A stretch of 46,663 bases of DNA. Source: an uncultured Lysobacteraceae bacterium. GTDB lineage: Bacteria > Pseudomonadota > Gammaproteobacteria > Xanthomonadales > Xanthomonadaceae. The notes beneath the pieces were generated by a model. It worked only from the letters and a program-made list of their open reading frames with translations, did no database searches and was not told where the DNA came from. The position numbers were made by a program, and so were the translations under genes. Positions 41,385 through 46,663 of this stretch are shown here, piece after piece (positions within the stretch are counted from its first letter, which is position 1; each line of letters opens with the position of its first letter). The stretch lies in the NCBI GenBank assembly GCA_937897645.1, contig CALCNV010000026.1:1-46663 (forward strand), in the 5' to 3' direction.

Positions 41385-41420
41385 GTATGCTCAAATTATA
41401 CATACCTGAATGCACATACT
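41385..41420. promoter_or_regulatory. candidate VapB operator with three GTATG/CATAC half sites
   Basis: AGTATG at 41384-41389, CATACCT at 41401-41407 and CATACT at 41415-41420 form an inverted pair plus a further copy directly upstream of vapB. AbrB-type antitoxins commonly bind such pairs. The AT-rich stretch CTCAAATTATA between them suits a promoter core. Confidence 0.4.
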
Positions 41421-41593
41421 CAACCCGCTTTGCGTGCCAGTCGCATGGAAATGCTTGCCGGGCTTGCGTCTTTGGTCGTGTCCTGCCCGTAACCGGATTT
41501 GACGGATAATCAGGTCAGGCATGGCTTTTGAACAGCCAAGGATCGGATTCCGTCGGAATCCTGCCCGCACCCCACACGCCACAGGAGCGCTCC

Positions 41594-44383
<2,790 letters not shown>

Positions 44384-44439
44384 CCTGTGGGGGCATGGGA
44401 TTGCGTTCGATGCTGTTGACGCTTGCATGAGGATCGACC

Positions 44440-45357
44440 ATGAAGTCTCCCGTTTTCCTGTCCTGCGTACTGGCCATCGTCGTGCTTGCACCCGCAGACG
44501 CGGCTGCGTTTGCAGCCACGCCTGATGCGGCCACGGTCGAAAAAGTCGTGAAGCGCCACATGGACGCAGCCAACCGCGAAGCCGAGCAGAACCGTGAAAA
44601 CGTGGAGGCCACCCAGACCGTCGTTGCCGACTTGGATGGTGATGGCAAGGCCGAGATCGTGCTGCTGACCACCCTGCTCGGTCCGACCTACTGGAATCAT
44701 TCCATTACCGTATTCACGGACCGTGGCAAAGGACACGTGATGGCCGCCACGACCGAGGATGCATTGGGCTCGGTGCAATCCATCAGCGTCAAGGATGGTG
44801 TGATACTTGTCGATGCAAAATGGCCTGCACCGAACGATCCACGCTGCTGCCCCAGCCTGCAGAAAACCAAGTCTTATGCATGGCAGGGAAACAAAGTGGT
44901 TGAAACGAAGGCGGGAGCAAAGCGTGCAGCGGTCGTAGCATCTGCCGCAACCGCCCCCACTGCGAAACCGCCCAGCACGGGTTGGGAGCTTCGCACCCTG
45001 CAAGGCCGCGCCCCCTTGGCCACCACGGCTGGCCCGGGCGTCGTGCAAAGCGTGAGCTTGCTCTGCAATGAAAATATTCCGGTCGCCGCCTTCGTATTGA
45101 AAGCCAAGCCTCCAGCAGGCACGGTCGTGGTCGGCCTGGAAGCCGGCGGTCAACGCGTGCAATTGCCCATCAGCCAGCCGGCCTCGGGCGGAACGCTCTG
45201 GTATGGCGACCTGCGCAATTCGGCCTTGCCGAAATTCCTCGCCGCCAATTCGGGCAATGCCAAACTGACGATCAACAACGGGCAACAGGGCCAGTTGACG
45301 CTGCAAGGTGCGGGAGCTGCGGCCCAAAGTGCACTGTCGGGTTGTTATCGCTTCTAA
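44440..45357 (+). CDS. exported protein with FG-GAP/VCBS-like motif
   Basis: The protein has 305 residues. A signal peptide ends AAAFAATPD. At about residues 66-80 lies VVADLDGDGKAEIVLL, a calcium-binding loop of FG-GAP/VCBS-like repeats. Later there is an LPISQPASGGTLWYGDLRNS region and two cysteine clusters (PRCCPSLQK, LLCNE). It is probably periplasmic or surface-attached. It follows acnA after 56 bp on the same strand and may be co-transcribed. The family is not identified. Confidence 0.72.
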   Translation: MKSPVFLSCVLAIVVLAPADAAAFAATPDAATVEKVVKRHMDAANREAEQNRENVEATQTVVADLDGDGKAEIVLLTTLLGPTYWNHSITVFTDRGKGHVMAATTEDALGSVQSISVKDGVILVDAKWPAPNDPRCCPSLQKTKSYAWQGNKVVETKAGAKRAAVVASAATAPTAKPPSTGWELRTLQGRAPLATTAGPGVVQSVSLLCNENIPVAAFVLKAKPPAGTVVVGLEAGGQRVQLPISQPASGGTLWYGDLRNSALPKFLAANSGNAKLTINNGQQGQLTLQGAGAAAQSALSGCYRF

Positions 45358-45375
45358 GTCGTTGCAGCAAAGCCG

Positions 45376-45825
45376 TCATAGCATCGGCTTCCATTCGGCC
45401 AGATAGACTTTCCACTCACCCTCTTGCAGGCGCCAGCCGCTGGTGACCTGGTAGGACTGGACCCGGTCAGGCAACACGCGCCCCCCGCCACCGGTCAGCA
45501 CCACGCTGAAGCTTGCCGTGGCCTTGTCGTCGTGCATCTGGATGGTCACTGGACCTGTCGTGACACCTACCGTGGAATTGGACAGGAACTGCATTCGCAG
45601 CAGGTTGTGCAGCGCAGCACGGTCGATCCCGCCTTCGCCGCTGAAATCCTCCGCGACTCCATCCATGAAGGCGCGTGGCTCGCGGGCGATGGCCGCCTGT
45701 TCCATTTGCTGCAATTGCACACGCAACGCATCTTCTGGCGTGCTGCGTGCACAGCCCGACAAGACCAGCATGCCCATGTACAGCAAGGCTGCGCAGGTGA
45801 TCAGCCAGCGTTTCTGTCGCGCCAT
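45376..45825 (-). CDS. putative lipoprotein, NTF2-like
   Basis: The protein has 149 residues. The chosen start gives MARQKRWLITCAALLYMGML followed by VLSGCARS, a lipoprotein signal with lipobox LSGC. The mature part (VQLQQMEQAAIAREPRAFMD ... DDKATASFSVVLTGGGGRVL ... WRLQEGEWKVYLAEWKPML) has the helix-then-curved-sheet layout of NTF2-like proteins. The frame extends upstream to 45903, and an ATG at 45849 is also possible. The function is unknown; it may bind a hydrophobic ligand at the envelope. It is convergent with the gene before it and divergent from fadD. Confidence 0.65.
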   Translation of the reverse strand: MARQKRWLITCAALLYMGMLVLSGCARSTPEDALRVQLQQMEQAAIAREPRAFMDGVAEDFSGEGGIDRAALHNLLRMQFLSNSTVGVTTGPVTIQMHDDKATASFSVVLTGGGGRVLPDRVQSYQVTSGWRLQEGEWKVYLAEWKPML

Positions 45826-45944
45826 GTCCAAGAGTTTCGCCTTTTCCATCCGGGACGGTATGCTCGCACGGTGGGACCCCACAAGCGATGCGTGCTTCCG
45901 CATGCAACGGAATCAAACCAAAGGCCCTGGGGAGGGAGTGCAAG

Positions 45945-46663
45945 ATGAGTCAGGATCGTCCGTGGTTCAAGAGTTACCCCGAGAACATGCCGCATGAAAT
46001 CGACTTGGACGAATACCGTTCGATCATTTCCGTATTCGACACTGCGGCAGGGAAATTCAAGGCCAAGCCTGCATTCTCCAATCTCGGCAAGACCCTGACC
46101 TACGCGGAGATCGACACCCTCAGCCGCCAGTTCGCCGCCTACCTGCTGGGCGAATTGAAGTTGAAGAAGGGTGATCGCGTCGCGATCATGATGCCCAACT
46201 GCCTGCAGTATCCGATCGCCATTTTCGGCATCCTGCGTGCGGGCTTGACCGTGGTCAACGTCAACCCGATGTACACCCCGCGCGAACTCAAGCACCAGTT
46301 GATCGACTCCGGCGCCAGCGCCTTGCTGGTCATCGACAATTTCGGCAGTACCGTGCAGGAAGTGGCTGCAGAGACGCCACTGAAACAGGTCATCACCACC
46401 GGCCTGGGCGACCTGCTCGGCTTCCCCAAGGGCCCGCTGATCAACTTCGTGCTGAAGTACGTCAAGAAGATGGTGCCGGACTACGACCTCCCCGGTTCCG
46501 TGCGCTTCAAGGATGCACTCACCCTGGGGGCGATGCATACGCTTCCGGACGTGGAGATCGACAGTGATGACATCGCATTCCTGCAGTACACCGGCGGTAC
46601 TACCGGCGTGGCCAAGGGCGCGATGCTGACGCACCGCAACCTGGTGGCGAACATGCAGCAGGC
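45945..46663 (+). CDS. fadD: long-chain acyl-CoA synthetase (N-terminal part)
   Basis: The frame is open to the window edge; about 239 residues are seen. The start MSQDRPWFKSYPENMPHEID and GLTVVNVNPMYTPRELKHQL match FadD. The AMP-binding P-loop YTGGTTGVAKGAMLTHRN is near the edge. It activates long-chain fatty acids to acyl-CoA for beta-oxidation. GGAGG lies eight bases upstream of the ATG. In xanthomonads the fadD homologue (rpfB) also lies next to signal-lipid genes, but that cannot be judged here because the gene is cut. Confidence 0.92.
   Translation, partial: MSQDRPWFKSYPENMPHEIDLDEYRSIISVFDTAAGKFKAKPAFSNLGKTLTYAEIDTLSRQFAAYLLGELKLKKGDRVAIMMPNCLQYPIAIFGILRAGLTVVNVNPMYTPRELKHQLIDSGASALLVIDNFGSTVQEVAAETPLKQVITTGLGDLLGFPKGPLINFVLKYVKKMVPDYDLPGSVRFKDALTLGAMHTLPDVEIDSDDIAFLQYTGGTTGVAKGAMLTHRNLVANMQQ

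Overview
The window looks like a chromosomal segment of a GC-rich gammaproteobacterium of the Xanthomonadales. The gene order crcB-rarA-lolA-ftsK / trxB / aat-infA / clpA-clpS and the acnB/acnA neighbourhood are typical of that order. So are the GTAG-headed palindromic repeats and the 'VRQAHHER'-type coding insert. The assignment is by recognition of proteins and gene order; no search was run.

1-7981 is mobile DNA, visibly less GC-rich than the rest. It opens with the tail of an IS3-family insertion sequence, which has hit a Tn7/Tn5053-like transposon. That transposon carries a compact minus-strand operon: a 30-codon leader ORF, a TnsA-like protein whose nuclease residues appear lost, a TnsB-type DDE transposase, a TnsC/TniB ATPase and a zinc-finger TniQ whose stop codon comes from the IS end. 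Next come an unrecognised plus-strand gene and a second, larger TniQ/TnsD-like gene. A candidate transposon end (5'-TGTGAC on the minus strand) lies near 7981. No Cas gene or CRISPR array is visible.

8086-9889 holds small envelope or secreted proteins of unknown role. 9957-18216 is a tightly overlapped nine-gene unit: ECF sigma factor, RskA-type anti-sigma factor, fatty-acid desaturase, FAD oxidoreductase, DUF1365, cyclopropane synthase, DUF2878, DUF1295 and a second CFA-type methyltransferase. It reads as a stress-controlled membrane-lipid modification pathway.

18232-22728 (minus) is a five-gene locus resembling the functional-amyloid (Fap) export system: a glycine-rich secreted protein, a small Fap-like subunit, a periplasmic C39 protease, another small subunit and an outer-membrane barrel with an N-terminal coiled coil. 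The three secreted proteins share a C-terminal QN-x-G/IQ-x-G signature.

23021-46663 is mostly housekeeping: fluoride channel, RarA, LolA, FtsK, TrxB, FemAB-like transferase, the N-degron set (Aat, ClpA, ClpS) with IF-1, NudJ-MnmA-HflD, the two aconitases separated by a VapBC-type toxin-antitoxin pair, and the start of fadD. Three REPIN-like palindromes and several hairpin terminators punctuate this part.
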